Assembly (NCBI GenBank): GCA_964387205.1
Contig: CAYLVY010000003.1
Location: 15,566-79,565 of the forward strand
Length of the DNA stretch: 64,000 nucleotides
Direction of reading: 5' to 3'
Source of the DNA: CAIVAT01 sp964387205
Lineage (GTDB): Bacteria > Bacteroidota > Bacteroidia > Bacteroidales > FEN-979
Position numbers and translations under genes: made by a program. The notes under the pieces were generated by a model. It was not told the DNA's origin. It saw nothing but the letters and a program-made list of their open reading frames with translations, and ran no database searches. Below are positions 8,972 to 18,419 of the stretch, piece after piece; within the stretch, counting starts at the first letter, position 1, and each line of letters starts with the position of its first letter.

Positions 8972-10005
8972 GGATTATGGAAAAGCGACCTCTGTTGAGC
9001 GTACTTATGCCTGTTTACAACGGGAGAGCCTTCCTGAAGCCTGCCATGGACAGTATTCTGTCGCAGAATTTCGATAACTTCGAGTTGGTGATCATCAACG
9101 ATGGTTCGACAGATGACAGCCAGCAAATCATCGATTCTTATAAAGATCCCCGCATCGTGCCGGTTGTACAGAAAAACCAGGGGGTGGCCCGCTCGCTTAA
9201 TAACGGATTGGATATTTGCCGGGGGAAATATGTCAGGCGGCACGATGCCGATGATGTATCGTTGCCCGGTGCATTTGAGATGCAGATCAAATTCCTCGAA
9301 TCGAACCCGGAATATGTCATGGTATGCAACCAGGCGGCGTTCATGACAGAGAGAGGCAAACCGGCCTGGAAATACCGTTTGCCCAGGAACGATTTTTTCA
9401 GCGGGGGGAAACGGGTTGACCTTGGATTCGACCACTTCCGTGCGGACAGCACCACCCCGGTGATCCATGGAACAGCCTGTTACCGTAGGGAGGAGATCAT
9501 CTCCATCGGAAAGTACAGAACCGCATTCATCGTATCGGAAGACAACGATCTCTGGATCCGGCTGATTGAAAAATACAAAATTGCCATCCTAGGAGAATGC
9601 ACTTATCTGATCCGACTACACGGCACATCAGCCACGCGGAGGCATGCAGGAAAGATCCGCCATTTCAGGCAGCTTTTGCTGGATTATTCAAAGGAGCGCA
9701 GGGAGAAGGGCTCCGATCCGATCATGCGCGGTGAACCGTTGCCCCCGGCGCCACCCTCCGAAGCAGCGGAACCCGTCAGGAAAGAAGGAAAAGGAAAGGA
9801 TTACAGGGAAGACCTGCAATACATATACGGATTGGTGGTCAATGCCGGTGACTGGACCGAGATCCGCAAATATAGTACCGAGATCATTCGTGATGGCTGG
9901 AAAGACCGCCGCACATGGAAAATGCTCACTTTTCCGATTTTAAGCGAACGATTGATCAAAACGGGTGTCTCACTGAAATCCTTCCTTAGGGGCAATAATC
10001 AATAA
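8968..10005 (+). CDS. Family 2 glycosyltransferase
   Basis: Inverting GT-A enzyme of 345 residues that probably adds one sugar of the repeat unit on the cytoplasmic face. The N-terminus LLSVLMPVYNGRAFL and IINDGSTDDS bind the nucleotide; RHDADD (~90) is the DXD-type metal site. The core ends near 235. A proline- and charge-rich linker (~255-280, GEPLPPAPPSEAAEP) and a helical C-terminus follow and are not part of the usual fold. Start chosen at the ATG overlapping wzt by 4 bases; an in-frame ATG lies three codons later. Donor and acceptor cannot be told from sequence. Confidence 0.88.
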   Translation: MRIMEKRPLLSVLMPVYNGRAFLKPAMDSILSQNFDNFELVIINDGSTDDSQQIIDSYKDPRIVPVVQKNQGVARSLNNGLDICRGKYVRRHDADDVSLPGAFEMQIKFLESNPEYVMVCNQAAFMTERGKPAWKYRLPRNDFFSGGKRVDLGFDHFRADSTTPVIHGTACYRREEIISIGKYRTAFIVSEDNDLWIRLIEKYKIAILGECTYLIRLHGTSATRRHAGKIRHFRQLLLDYSKERREKGSDPIMRGEPLPPAPPSEAAEPVRKEGKGKDYREDLQYIYGLVVNAGDWTEIRKYSTEIIRDGWKDRRTWKMLTFPILSERLIKTGVSLKSFLRGNNQ

Positions 10006-10020
10006 TGGTGCTGAACAACT

Positions 10021-11055
10021 ATGGCTGCCTATACACCGCTCATATCCGTCATTATCCCCAATTTCAACCGGGGAGACCTGCTGTGTGAAACCCTGAAGTC
10101 GTTACAGGAACAATCGTACCGGAACTGGGAGGCATGGGTGGTTGACGACGGGTCGGAGGATGACAGCGCCGAAGTGGTACAGTCCATGACCACTGCCGAT
10201 CCGAGGATACACTACATCCGGCGGAACAGGGAGCCACGCGGGGCACCGGTGTGCCGGAATATCGGGATAAACGTTTCGCGCGGGGATTTCCTTATCTTTC
10301 TCGATTCCGATGACCTGTTGGCCCCCCACGCCATGCTTCAGCGTACACAGGCCATACTGCAGCACCCCGATCATGATTTCTGGGTTTTTCCCATCCTGAT
10401 GTTCAGGAACCGGCCCGAAGACGGGAAAATGCTTTGGAATATCGACAATGGTAAACCCGATCTCCACCGGTTTCTGATACTGGATGCTCCATGGCAAACT
10501 TCCGGGCCGATCTGGCGTAGAAGTGCAGTGGATAAAACCGGTGGATTTACCGAGGGCCTTGCCTGCTGGCAGGATGTCGATTTTCACCTTAAAGCCTTAA
10601 TTGCCGGATTGAAGGGATTGAAATGCTACGATCTTCCCCCCGATGTCTGGTACCGGCAACATGAGACCGGAAGCATCAGCCAGGGAGAGATCAGTTCCCC
10701 GGCCAAACTAAAAAGCCGGTTCGACATTTTCCGGAGCCACACATTGGCCCTCACCGCGGAAAGCAGGCCGCCTGATCCCGGATTTATCATGGATGATCTT
10801 CGCCTGCTGGGCGGAAACATTGCCATTGGTGCCGCCAGGACACTTCAGGGATCTATTTGCCGGGAGGTCATTGATTTCGGGGTCAATTATGGAGTATTCC
10901 TGCCCCCGCATACAGCGCAACTTATTCGTATCCTGCGGTTTTATCAGTTACGACTGAACCGTATCCCGTTCATGGACCGGCGTATCCGGCAAATCACCCG
11001 CCAGTACCGGCAGGATTCCAATATTGGTCGTCACCCTTACCAAAAACCAGCCTGA
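10021..11055 (+). CDS. Family 2 glycosyltransferase
   Basis: GT-A glycosyltransferase of 344 residues: LISVIIPNFNRGDLL at the start, VVDDGSEDDSAEV, and DXD-type FLDSDD (~97-102). The segment GGFTEGLACWQDVDFHLKA contains the acidic residue expected of the catalytic base (ED/QD region). No membrane segment. It starts 15 bases after the previous gene and abuts the next one without a gap. One of a run of four consecutive GT2 genes, consistent with assembly of an oligosaccharide repeat. Specificity unknown. Confidence 0.88.
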   Translation: MAAYTPLISVIIPNFNRGDLLCETLKSLQEQSYRNWEAWVVDDGSEDDSAEVVQSMTTADPRIHYIRRNREPRGAPVCRNIGINVSRGDFLIFLDSDDLLAPHAMLQRTQAILQHPDHDFWVFPILMFRNRPEDGKMLWNIDNGKPDLHRFLILDAPWQTSGPIWRRSAVDKTGGFTEGLACWQDVDFHLKALIAGLKGLKCYDLPPDVWYRQHETGSISQGEISSPAKLKSRFDIFRSHTLALTAESRPPDPGFIMDDLRLLGGNIAIGAARTLQGSICREVIDFGVNYGVFLPPHTAQLIRILRFYQLRLNRIPFMDRRIRQITRQYRQDSNIGRHPYQKPA

Positions 11056-12039
11056 ATGGAAACTGACGCCACCAATCCCAGAATATCCGTGATCATACCG
11101 GTAAAAAACGGCGCCGATACCATCCGTGCCTGCCTTGAGGGGATATTTTCGCAAACCCTTCGTGATCATCTGGAGGTGATCGTGATCGACTCCGGTTCTT
11201 CCGATGGCACGATGCAAATCCTGCAGGAATACCCGGTCAGGGTACACCAGATTCCACCCGGAGAGTTCAACCATGGAGATACCCGGAACCTGGGGGTTAA
11301 GCTGTCCCGCGGGGAGCTGGTGGTCATGACGGTGCAGGATGCCACTGCCACCTCCCCGGAATGGCTGGCCATGATGGCCGGACACTTCGCCGATCCCACA
11401 ATAGCCGGCGTATGCGGTCAACAAATCGTAAGGCACGATCCCGATAAAAATCCACTCCAATGGTTCATCCCGGCATCGGAGGCCCGGCCGGAACGGATCC
11501 ATTTCCCCGATCCTGACTTGTTCCGGAAACTGCCCGGCAGGCAACAGCACCCATACTGCAACTGGGATGATGTAAATGCCATGTACCGCAAGACAGCGCT
11601 GGAAGAACTTCCTTTCCGCCGGCTCATGTTTTCGGAAGATACACTCTGGGCGCGGGATGCCCTGTCCAGGGGAATGACCCTGGTGTATGACTACCGGGCA
11701 CGGGTATACCACTACCACCATCAGCCATTCAAATTTTATTTCAAACGAACCTACATCATTCTTTATCAGAATTATAAATTCTATAATTACATCCGTTACC
11801 CGAAAAATCCCCTGACCCATATTCCGCTGATTATCATCAGACTTATGAGGAAGAAACTACGCTTTCGGGAGAAGGGGCGATGGATCGGGTACAACCTCTC
11901 CCTGGTCGGAGCCTCCTGGTCAGCCGCCCTGTTGTTTGCACTGAATGCATACCTCCGGGGAATAAAAGGTGTGGAGTCGTCACAACAGTATTTTGTCGGA
12001 TATCCCCCGCAGGGGGGACAAATGAAACCCAAAAAATGA
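11056..12039 (+). CDS. Family 2 glycosyltransferase, rhamnosyltransferase-like
   Basis: 327 residues. ISVIIPVKNGADTI and VIDSGSSDGT are the nucleotide-binding elements. The sequence FNHGDTRNLGVKLSRGE is typical of the subgroup that includes dTDP-rhamnosyltransferases, and VMTVQDATA holds the metal-binding acidic residue. SEDTLWARDAL supplies the ED-type catalytic acid region. No dTDP-rhamnose genes are in the window, so rhamnose as donor is only a family-based guess. Starts at the base following the previous stop codon. Confidence 0.86.
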   Translation: METDATNPRISVIIPVKNGADTIRACLEGIFSQTLRDHLEVIVIDSGSSDGTMQILQEYPVRVHQIPPGEFNHGDTRNLGVKLSRGELVVMTVQDATATSPEWLAMMAGHFADPTIAGVCGQQIVRHDPDKNPLQWFIPASEARPERIHFPDPDLFRKLPGRQQHPYCNWDDVNAMYRKTALEELPFRRLMFSEDTLWARDALSRGMTLVYDYRARVYHYHHQPFKFYFKRTYIILYQNYKFYNYIRYPKNPLTHIPLIIIRLMRKKLRFREKGRWIGYNLSLVGASWSAALLFALNAYLRGIKGVESSQQYFVGYPPQGGQMKPKK

Positions 12040-12043
12040 TCGT

Positions 12044-12934
12044 ATGACCGAAACAGCATCTCCAATGGTGAGCGTCCTGATGACGACATATAACCGCGAA
12101 AAGTACCTGGAACAGGCGGTCAGGAGTGTTCTGGCATCTACATTCAAAGATTTTGAACTGATCATCGTGGATGATCAGTCAAAAGACCGGAGCCTCTCAA
12201 TGGCAAGGGAACTCGCCGCCGAAGATTCCCGCATACGCGTGATCCTCAATGAGAAAAACCTCGGGGATTATCCCAACCGCAACAAAGCTGCCAGCCTCGC
12301 CCGGGGAAAATACCTGAAATACGTGGATGCCGATGACCTGATCTATCCGACAGGCCTGCAGGTACTCGTGGATGGTATGGAAAGGTTTCCTGAGGCAGGT
12401 TACGGCTTGGGGTCGCTCCCGCAGGATAAATTCCAGATCTTTCCTTTCATGCTCTCGCCCTGCGAAGCTTACCAACGGCACTATTTTCAGGAACAATTGT
12501 TCCACAAGGCTCCGTTGTCAGCTATCATCAAAAAAGATGCTTTCGATGCAGTGGGGGGATTTTCCGGACGGAGGTATCTCGGTGATTTTGAAATGTGGCA
12601 TATGCTGTCGGCACGGTTCCCGGTGGTGCTGATGCCCCATGGCGTGGTATGGTACCGCGAACATGAGGAACAGGAGATGCAGCACAACCGCACCGATCTT
12701 ACCGTTCCTTTCAAATACCTGCAATGTTCCGAAGAGATGATCAAAAGTTCCGGATGCCCGTTGCCGGAAGAAGACCGGAACCGCGCCCTGCAGAAAATAC
12801 AATGGAACATGGCCCGGTACATCCTCGGCGTCGGGAAAAACCATTCACGCAAGATCATGCACGAACTGAGGAAACAAACCCCGTTCTCCTATCTGACCCT
12901 GGTCATCCTTGCCCGAAATAAACCCCCGTTTTAA
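12044..12934 (+). CDS. Family 2 glycosyltransferase
   Basis: 296-residue GT-A enzyme. VSVLMTTYNREKYLEQAVRSV and IIVDDQSKDRS at the N-terminus, KYVDADDLIYP as the DXD site (~90), GGFSGRRYLGDFEMWHML as the acceptor-side acidic segment. Short spacing (4 bases) to the preceding gene and 10 bases to the acyltransferase. No signal peptide or membrane helix. Substrate unknown. Confidence 0.87.
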   Translation: MTETASPMVSVLMTTYNREKYLEQAVRSVLASTFKDFELIIVDDQSKDRSLSMARELAAEDSRIRVILNEKNLGDYPNRNKAASLARGKYLKYVDADDLIYPTGLQVLVDGMERFPEAGYGLGSLPQDKFQIFPFMLSPCEAYQRHYFQEQLFHKAPLSAIIKKDAFDAVGGFSGRRYLGDFEMWHMLSARFPVVLMPHGVVWYREHEEQEMQHNRTDLTVPFKYLQCSEEMIKSSGCPLPEEDRNRALQKIQWNMARYILGVGKNHSRKIMHELRKQTPFSYLTLVILARNKPPF

Positions 12935-12944
12935 TTTTACGGTT

Positions 12945-13724
12945 ATGAAAACCTTTGTTAACATTATCAGTCTCAAACTAATGTACTTCCGGTACCTTGG
13001 GGTCAGGTTTGCCCGCTTTCTGTACTGGAACCTGCGCCTGGCCCGGTCGGAAATGGGAAAAGGAGTCAATATCCACTTCCCGGTAATCGTGGAGGGAAGC
13101 GGAAAACTGACCATTGGTCCGGGAGTGGAGCTGATGAAACGCTGCTCCATCGGACTGTCACCCGGCAGCCGGGTCATCCTAGGCGAAGGATCTCGGATCC
13201 ATCCGGAAGCCAATATTCACGCTGGTAAAGATGCCACCATCAGCCTGGGCAAAAAGTGCGCTATCCTCACCCGTGCCATCGTCAGGAATGGCCGAGGGGT
13301 GGAGATGGCGGACGGAAGTTCCGTTTCATCCTACTGCAATATTTTCCCAAGGGAACCAGGGTACGATGGACGGTTGATCATCGGGAAAGGCAGCAATATC
13401 GGGGATAACACCATCATCGACACCAGCGACGATGTAATCATCGGAGAACAGGTGGCCCTGGGGCCATTCGATATCGTCTACACCCATGACCACGATTACC
13501 GGGCCGACAGCTTTGCCGCCTGGAAAGGCGGCGTCCATACCGGAAAAGTGGTCGTGGAGGATGGCGCATGGGTCGGGGCGCGCGTCACGCTGCTCCCTGG
13601 TGTCACCATCGGAAAACGTGCCATCGTGGCAGCCGGTTCAGTAGTTACCAAAGACGTGGCCCCCGGCGATATCGTGGGAGGTATTCCTGCGAAGTCATTA
13701 TTAAAAAAGGAGAGGCATGAGTAA
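12945..13724 (+). CDS. Left-handed beta-helix (hexapeptide) acyltransferase
   Basis: Probable O-acetyltransferase of the polysaccharide. From the ATG at 12945 it is 259 residues; a longer frame opening at a TTG (12909) would overlap the previous gene and was set aside. The N-terminal ~35 residues are hydrophobic and basic. From ~50 onward isoleucine-rich hexapeptide repeats build the beta-helix (IGDNTIIDTSDDVIIGEQVALG). The loop VYTHDHDY carries the expected catalytic His. The C-terminal part VGARVTLLPGVTIGKRAIVAAG and VVGGIPAK-like VGGIPAKSLLKK are characteristic of the NodL/LacA/CysE superfamily. Overlaps the next GT by 8 bases. Confidence 0.9.
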   Translation: MKTFVNIISLKLMYFRYLGVRFARFLYWNLRLARSEMGKGVNIHFPVIVEGSGKLTIGPGVELMKRCSIGLSPGSRVILGEGSRIHPEANIHAGKDATISLGKKCAILTRAIVRNGRGVEMADGSSVSSYCNIFPREPGYDGRLIIGKGSNIGDNTIIDTSDDVIIGEQVALGPFDIVYTHDHDYRADSFAAWKGGVHTGKVVVEDGAWVGARVTLLPGVTIGKRAIVAAGSVVTKDVAPGDIVGGIPAKSLLKKERHE

Positions 13725-14703
13725 TCCCCGACCTTTGGTATCGGTGGTAATCCCGGCCTACAAGGCGGAATCGCTCATCGCGGAAACCCTCGCCTCGGTG
13801 AGGGACCAGCAGCATGAGCCGCTGGAGGTTTTCGTGATCGACGATGGTTCCCCTGACCAGACGGCAAAGGTTGCCCGGGGATTCGTTTCCGGTTCCATCC
13901 GGGTGATCGAACAGAAAAACAGCGGTGCCTGCGTGGCCCGGAATCTGGGACTCTCGCTCAGCAAGGGCAAATACATACAGTTTCTCGACGCCGATGATGT
14001 GCTGAGCCCCGATAAGATCGCGTCACAGGTTGATGTGCTGGAGCATAACCCGGGCTGCCTGGGCGTCTCGCCAACGGTTCATTTCATGCACGGAGAAGAG
14101 TACCTCAAAATGTCGCCGCGGGATGAATCATTCTGGATCCACGACTCCGATGATCCGGTCGGTTTCCTCGTCAGGTTATACGGCGGCAATGGTCCGCGGT
14201 GGATGGTTCAAACCAGCGCCTGGCTTACCCCGAAATCGATCACCGATACCATCGGCCCCTGGAATGAAAAGCTGCTTCTTGATCAGGATGGTGAGTATTT
14301 TGCACGGGCTGTCCTCGCTTCACGCGGGATCAGGACCACGGGAGGTATCAACTATTACCGGCGGTTTTTCCATGGAGGCAGCATCTCAGGCAAAGCCAAC
14401 CGGAAGGAAAACCTCGAAAGCGCCCTGCTCGCCCTGAACCTGAAGGGGGGATACCTGGGACAACATACCCAATCGGAGCAGTACCGTAAGGCAATGGCTA
14501 CCCTTTATATGGAGATCGCTGTCAATGCCTATCCCCGGTTTCCCGACCTGGTCAGGATCTGCGAGGAAGCTGTTGCCCGTACCGGTAAAAAGCCGGAAAT
14601 TCCGGTATTGGGAGGTTCCATAATCGAAATGACCAGAAAAATGTTCGGATGGAAAAGGGCCAAGGATTTCCGGCGGCTGATCCATACGCTGGTCAAACGT
14701 TAA
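13717..14703 (+). CDS. Family 2 glycosyltransferase
   Basis: 328 residues. LVSVVIPAYKAESLIAETL, VIDDGSPDQTAKV and the DXD-type FLDADD (~88) identify a GT-A enzyme. LLDQDGEYFARAV gives the acidic acceptor segment. The C-terminal ~80 residues are helical and end in basic residues. It starts inside the acyltransferase gene (8-base overlap) and ends 7 bases before the first GT4 gene. Substrate unknown. Confidence 0.87.
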   Translation: MSNPRPLVSVVIPAYKAESLIAETLASVRDQQHEPLEVFVIDDGSPDQTAKVARGFVSGSIRVIEQKNSGACVARNLGLSLSKGKYIQFLDADDVLSPDKIASQVDVLEHNPGCLGVSPTVHFMHGEEYLKMSPRDESFWIHDSDDPVGFLVRLYGGNGPRWMVQTSAWLTPKSITDTIGPWNEKLLLDQDGEYFARAVLASRGIRTTGGINYYRRFFHGGSISGKANRKENLESALLALNLKGGYLGQHTQSEQYRKAMATLYMEIAVNAYPRFPDLVRICEEAVARTGKKPEIPVLGGSIIEMTRKMFGWKRAKDFRRLIHTLVKR

Positions 14704-14710
14704 TATTAAC

Positions 14711-15952
14711 ATGAGAAAAAAAATATGTATCCTCACCCAAAGTCATCTCTGCCGCAATCCGCGCGTGGTCAAGGAGGCACTTGCCCTCAGCCGGGCCGGA
14801 CATGAGGTGGTGGTCCTGACTACATTCACCTATCCCGACCTTTTGGAACAGGATCAACGTTTACTGGATGGATCGGGGGTTACCCTGAAAGGGGTGGTGA
14901 ATATGATCCCTGCACAGGCAGGCGCCGCCTACCGTTTCAGGGAGCGACTGATCCGCCGTCTGGCCGGGGAGGCTATCGCCAGGTTTTCCCGGGAAAATGT
15001 CTATGCCCTTGGATACGATTACCGGCGCAACCTGAAAGCTGCCCTGGCGGAAAAGGCCGACCTCTATACCTGCCATCAGGAGATCAGCACAGTAATCGGA
15101 TGCCGGCTGATCCGAAAAGGGAAAACTGTGGCTTTTGATTTTGAAGACTGGTATTCCCACGACCTCCTACCGGCGGCCAACCGGACACGTCCGCTGAAAT
15201 TGCTTGAAAAACATGAAAAGATCGCCTTGCGGGAAGGAGTACTCTCCTACACTACTTCCTGTTCCATGGGGGAGGCATTGGGCAAATTCGCCGGCGTACC
15301 GCCACCGAAGGTTTTACTGAACGCCTTTCCTTTTTCCGACCGCGACCAACTCGACCACCGGTTTACCGACAGGGAAGACCAGGAATTGCCCTCCATTCAC
15401 TGGTATTCACAAACCATCGGCCCGGGCAGGGGGATCGAATTCCTGACCGATTGCCTCGGGGATGTCATCACACCGGTTGAACTTCATCTTCGGGGGAACC
15501 TGTTTGGGGATTTTCGCGAGGAGATCGTCCGGAGATTTCCGGCCGGGCGTGGGCACCGGCTATACTTTCATCCGCTGGTTTCGCCGGGAGAGTTGCTTTC
15601 CCGCATTGCGGAACACGATATCGGACTTGCAACCGAAGAGTACACCCCCGACAGCCGGAACCTTACCATCACCAACAAAATTCTGCAATACCTGCAGGCA
15701 GGGATCGCGGTGGTGGCCACCGATACCTCGGGACAAAAGGAGGTGGCGCAGAAGGCCCCGGATGCTGTGTTTGTTTACCGAAACGGCGACCGGAACGGAC
15801 TTGCCAATGCCCTGAACCACCTGCTGAACGACCGTGATAAACTTCAGCAAGCCAAAGCTGCCGCATTGACGGCTGCCCGGGAAATCTTCTGTTGGGAAAC
15901 ACAGGAACCTTTACTGGTAAAATGGATTGATCATATTTTGAAAAAAGGATGA
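14711..15952 (+). CDS. Family 4 glycosyltransferase
   Basis: GT-B fold enzyme of 413 residues. The N-terminal domain opens with ICILTQSHLCRNPRVVKEA, typical of GT4 proteins; the C-terminal domain has the donor-binding segment PDSRNLTITNKILQYLQAG with the EX7E-type region less classical than usual, followed by VVATDTSGQKEV. Overlaps the next gene by ATGA. No membrane helix. Likely builds the same polymer as the neighbouring transferases; donor unknown. Confidence 0.82.
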   Translation: MRKKICILTQSHLCRNPRVVKEALALSRAGHEVVVLTTFTYPDLLEQDQRLLDGSGVTLKGVVNMIPAQAGAAYRFRERLIRRLAGEAIARFSRENVYALGYDYRRNLKAALAEKADLYTCHQEISTVIGCRLIRKGKTVAFDFEDWYSHDLLPAANRTRPLKLLEKHEKIALREGVLSYTTSCSMGEALGKFAGVPPPKVLLNAFPFSDRDQLDHRFTDREDQELPSIHWYSQTIGPGRGIEFLTDCLGDVITPVELHLRGNLFGDFREEIVRRFPAGRGHRLYFHPLVSPGELLSRIAEHDIGLATEEYTPDSRNLTITNKILQYLQAGIAVVATDTSGQKEVAQKAPDAVFVYRNGDRNGLANALNHLLNDRDKLQQAKAAALTAAREIFCWETQEPLLVKWIDHILKKG

Positions 15953-17247
15953 CCATGAAACATCTCCTGATCATCTCCCCTAATTTTCCGCCTATCAATG
16001 CTGCCGATATGCACCGTGTCAGGCAGAGCCTTCCCTATTTTCCTGAAATGGGGTGGAAAGCGACCGTGGTGGCTGTGGAACCCGGATTTGTTGAGATGAG
16101 TGAAGATCCGTTGCTGCTGAAAACCCTGCCCGGTGACACGGAAATTATCCGCATCCCTGCCTGGAAACCGGAAAAGACCCGGAAGTTCGGGTTGGGAAAC
16201 CTGGGCTACCGTTCCCTTTACTCCTATTGCAAAACCTGCAGCGAACTGATCCGCCGGAACCGCTATGACCTGATCTATTTCTCCACCACGGCCTTTCCCG
16301 TCATGGTGCTGGGAAGGTATTGGAAACAGCGTTTTGGTATCCCTTTTATTATCGACATGCAGGATCCCTGGCGGAATGACTTTTATCTCGACAAACCCAG
16401 GAACGAGCGCCCACCCAAGTTCCGGATCGCCTACACGATGGATAAATACATGGAGCGTTATGCCATGCAGAAGGTGGATGGCATCGTGTCGGTTTCCGCG
16501 GGTTATCCGAAAACCCTTTCAGAACGTTATCCGCGCATCCGCCCGGAGATGTGCACCGTGATCCCTTTTGGCGGGGCTTCCGTTGACTTTGACATCCTGG
16601 ATACTACAACGATCGACAATCCCCTGTTCCGTAAAAATGAAAAAAACATCAATATCGCTTACATAGGCAGGGGCGGACACGACATGGCCCTCGCCACCGG
16701 CAGTATGTTTCGGGCGGTCCGGGAGGGGCTTGACAGGGAACCGGGGCTTTTTTCCCGGTTGCAGTTCTTTTTTGTCGGCACCAGTTACGCCGCCGATGGC
16801 ATGGGACAAAAAACCATTGAGCCGGTCGCGGAAAAATGGGGCGTTGCCGGTCAGGTGACGGAGATCACCGACAGGCTCCCCTATTTTACTGCCTTACAGG
16901 TACTGAGGGATGCTGATATGCTCTTTATTCCGGGGTCGACCGATGCCCAGTACACCGCATCCAAACTCTATCCCTATATTCTTGCCTCAAAACCACTTAT
17001 CGCTGTTTTCAATGAAAACAGCAGCGTGGTGGAGATCCTGGCCAGAACCCGAGCCGGCGCCTGTGTCACATTCACCAACGAAGAGACACCGGAAATGATA
17101 GCGCCCCGCGTCAGGGAGGCCCTCGGGGAGATAGCCGGGAGGCTGCCATTCACTCCGGCTACCGACTGGCAGGAATTCGAACCCTATTCCGCCAGAGAGG
17201 CGACACGACGGCAGGTAGAATTTTTCAACAAAATTACCGGATCATGA
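15949..17247 (+). CDS. Family 4-like glycosyltransferase
   Basis: 432-residue GT-B protein. The N-terminus LLIISPNFPPINAADMHRVRQ resembles the GT4 acceptor domain (PPxxGG/A type start), DMQDPWRNDFY is conserved in this subgroup, and the C-terminal domain contains PFGGASVDFD and ASKLYPYILASKPLIAVFNE. Starts at the ATGA overlap with the gene before it (an in-frame ATG two codons later is an alternative) and overlaps the next by 4 bases. Such N-terminally extended GT4 proteins are common in Bacteroidota polysaccharide loci. Confidence 0.8.
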   Translation: MTMKHLLIISPNFPPINAADMHRVRQSLPYFPEMGWKATVVAVEPGFVEMSEDPLLLKTLPGDTEIIRIPAWKPEKTRKFGLGNLGYRSLYSYCKTCSELIRRNRYDLIYFSTTAFPVMVLGRYWKQRFGIPFIIDMQDPWRNDFYLDKPRNERPPKFRIAYTMDKYMERYAMQKVDGIVSVSAGYPKTLSERYPRIRPEMCTVIPFGGASVDFDILDTTTIDNPLFRKNEKNINIAYIGRGGHDMALATGSMFRAVREGLDREPGLFSRLQFFFVGTSYAADGMGQKTIEPVAEKWGVAGQVTEITDRLPYFTALQVLRDADMLFIPGSTDAQYTASKLYPYILASKPLIAVFNENSSVVEILARTRAGACVTFTNEETPEMIAPRVREALGEIAGRLPFTPATDWQEFEPYSAREATRRQVEFFNKITGS

Positions 17248-18410
17248 AACGAAAACTGGCTATCATCTCCTCCCATCCGATCCAGTACAACGCGCCGATG
17301 TTCGCCCTGTTGAACACCGACAAAGAATTGGATATCAGGGTTTATTACACTTGGAGTCAGAGCCGGGAATCATTATTCGATAAGGATTTCGGGAGGGTCA
17401 TCGAGTGGGATATTCCATTGCTGGAAGGTTATCCATACGAGTTCATCGAAAATGTTTCCAAAACACCCGGCCCCGGATCCTATAAAGGGATTGTGTGCCC
17501 GGAACTCAACCGGCGCATCTCCTCGTGGGGCGCGGAGGCTTTGCTGGTTTACGGATGGAATTACCATGCCCACTACAATGCCATGAAGAATTTCAAGGGG
17601 AAGATCCCGGTATTTTTCCGGGGCGACTCCACCCTGCTGGACGAAACGGGAGGCATCAAACAGGCGGCCCGGCGTGCCGTACTCCGGTATATTTACCGCA
17701 GCGCGGATTATGCATTTTATGTCGGGGAAAACAACCGTCAGTATTATCTCACCCATGGTTTTTCTCCCGAAAGGCTCTTTTTCGCCCCGCATGCCATTGA
17801 CAACGAGCGTTTCAGCGACCCTGACGGCACCAAAGCAGCGGAAGCAGCCGCATGGCGGCATCAACTGGGCATCGGAGAACATGAACCGGTCGTTTTGTTC
17901 GTTGGCAAATTTGAGCCGAAAAAAAATCCCGACATCCTCCTCAGGGCGGCCGCGATGCTTACCGGGAACAACATACATTTTATCTTCGCAGGAAACGGCC
18001 TGCTGGAAAAAGAGATGAAGGAGCAGGCAGCCGGGCACACCGGGATCCATTTCATCCCCTTTCAAAACCAAAGCAAAATGCCTGTGGTGTACCGTCTGTG
18101 CGATATACTCGCGCTTCCGTCAGCGGGGCCCGGCGAGACATGGGGACTGGCGGTGAATGAAGCCATGGCCTGCGGCAAAGCAATTCTGGTCAGCAACAAA
18201 TGCGGTTGCGCTGTCGATCTCGTGGTCCCCGGCCAAAACGGTTATATCATGGATGCCGGTAATCTCCAACAGTGCGCGGAATATATCGGTCAGATGACCC
18301 GTTCGAAAGATAGCCTGCGTGAAATGGGGGCATTTTCAACCTCACATATTGCTTCCTGGTCGTTCGGTGAAGTGTGCAACAGTTTCCGCGACAATATTTT
18401 AAAGCACTGA
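17244..18410 (+). CDS. Family 4 glycosyltransferase
   Basis: 388 residues, classical GT-B glycosyltransferase. N-terminal AIISSHPIQYNAPMFALL is typical; the C-terminal domain has FVGKFEPKKNPDILLRA, the hinge, and the donor-binding EX7E motif within GETWGLAVNEAMACGKAIL (~295-315). PNGYI-like GQNGYIMDAGNL closes the domain. Overlaps the previous gene by 4 bases and precedes the Wzy-like membrane protein by 9 bases. Retaining transferase; substrate not predictable. Confidence 0.88.
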   Translation: MKRKLAIISSHPIQYNAPMFALLNTDKELDIRVYYTWSQSRESLFDKDFGRVIEWDIPLLEGYPYEFIENVSKTPGPGSYKGIVCPELNRRISSWGAEALLVYGWNYHAHYNAMKNFKGKIPVFFRGDSTLLDETGGIKQAARRAVLRYIYRSADYAFYVGENNRQYYLTHGFSPERLFFAPHAIDNERFSDPDGTKAAEAAAWRHQLGIGEHEPVVLFVGKFEPKKNPDILLRAAAMLTGNNIHFIFAGNGLLEKEMKEQAAGHTGIHFIPFQNQSKMPVVYRLCDILALPSAGPGETWGLAVNEAMACGKAILVSNKCGCAVDLVVPGQNGYIMDAGNLQQCAEYIGQMTRSKDSLREMGAFSTSHIASWSFGEVCNSFRDNILKH

Positions 18411-18419
18411 AATCATACC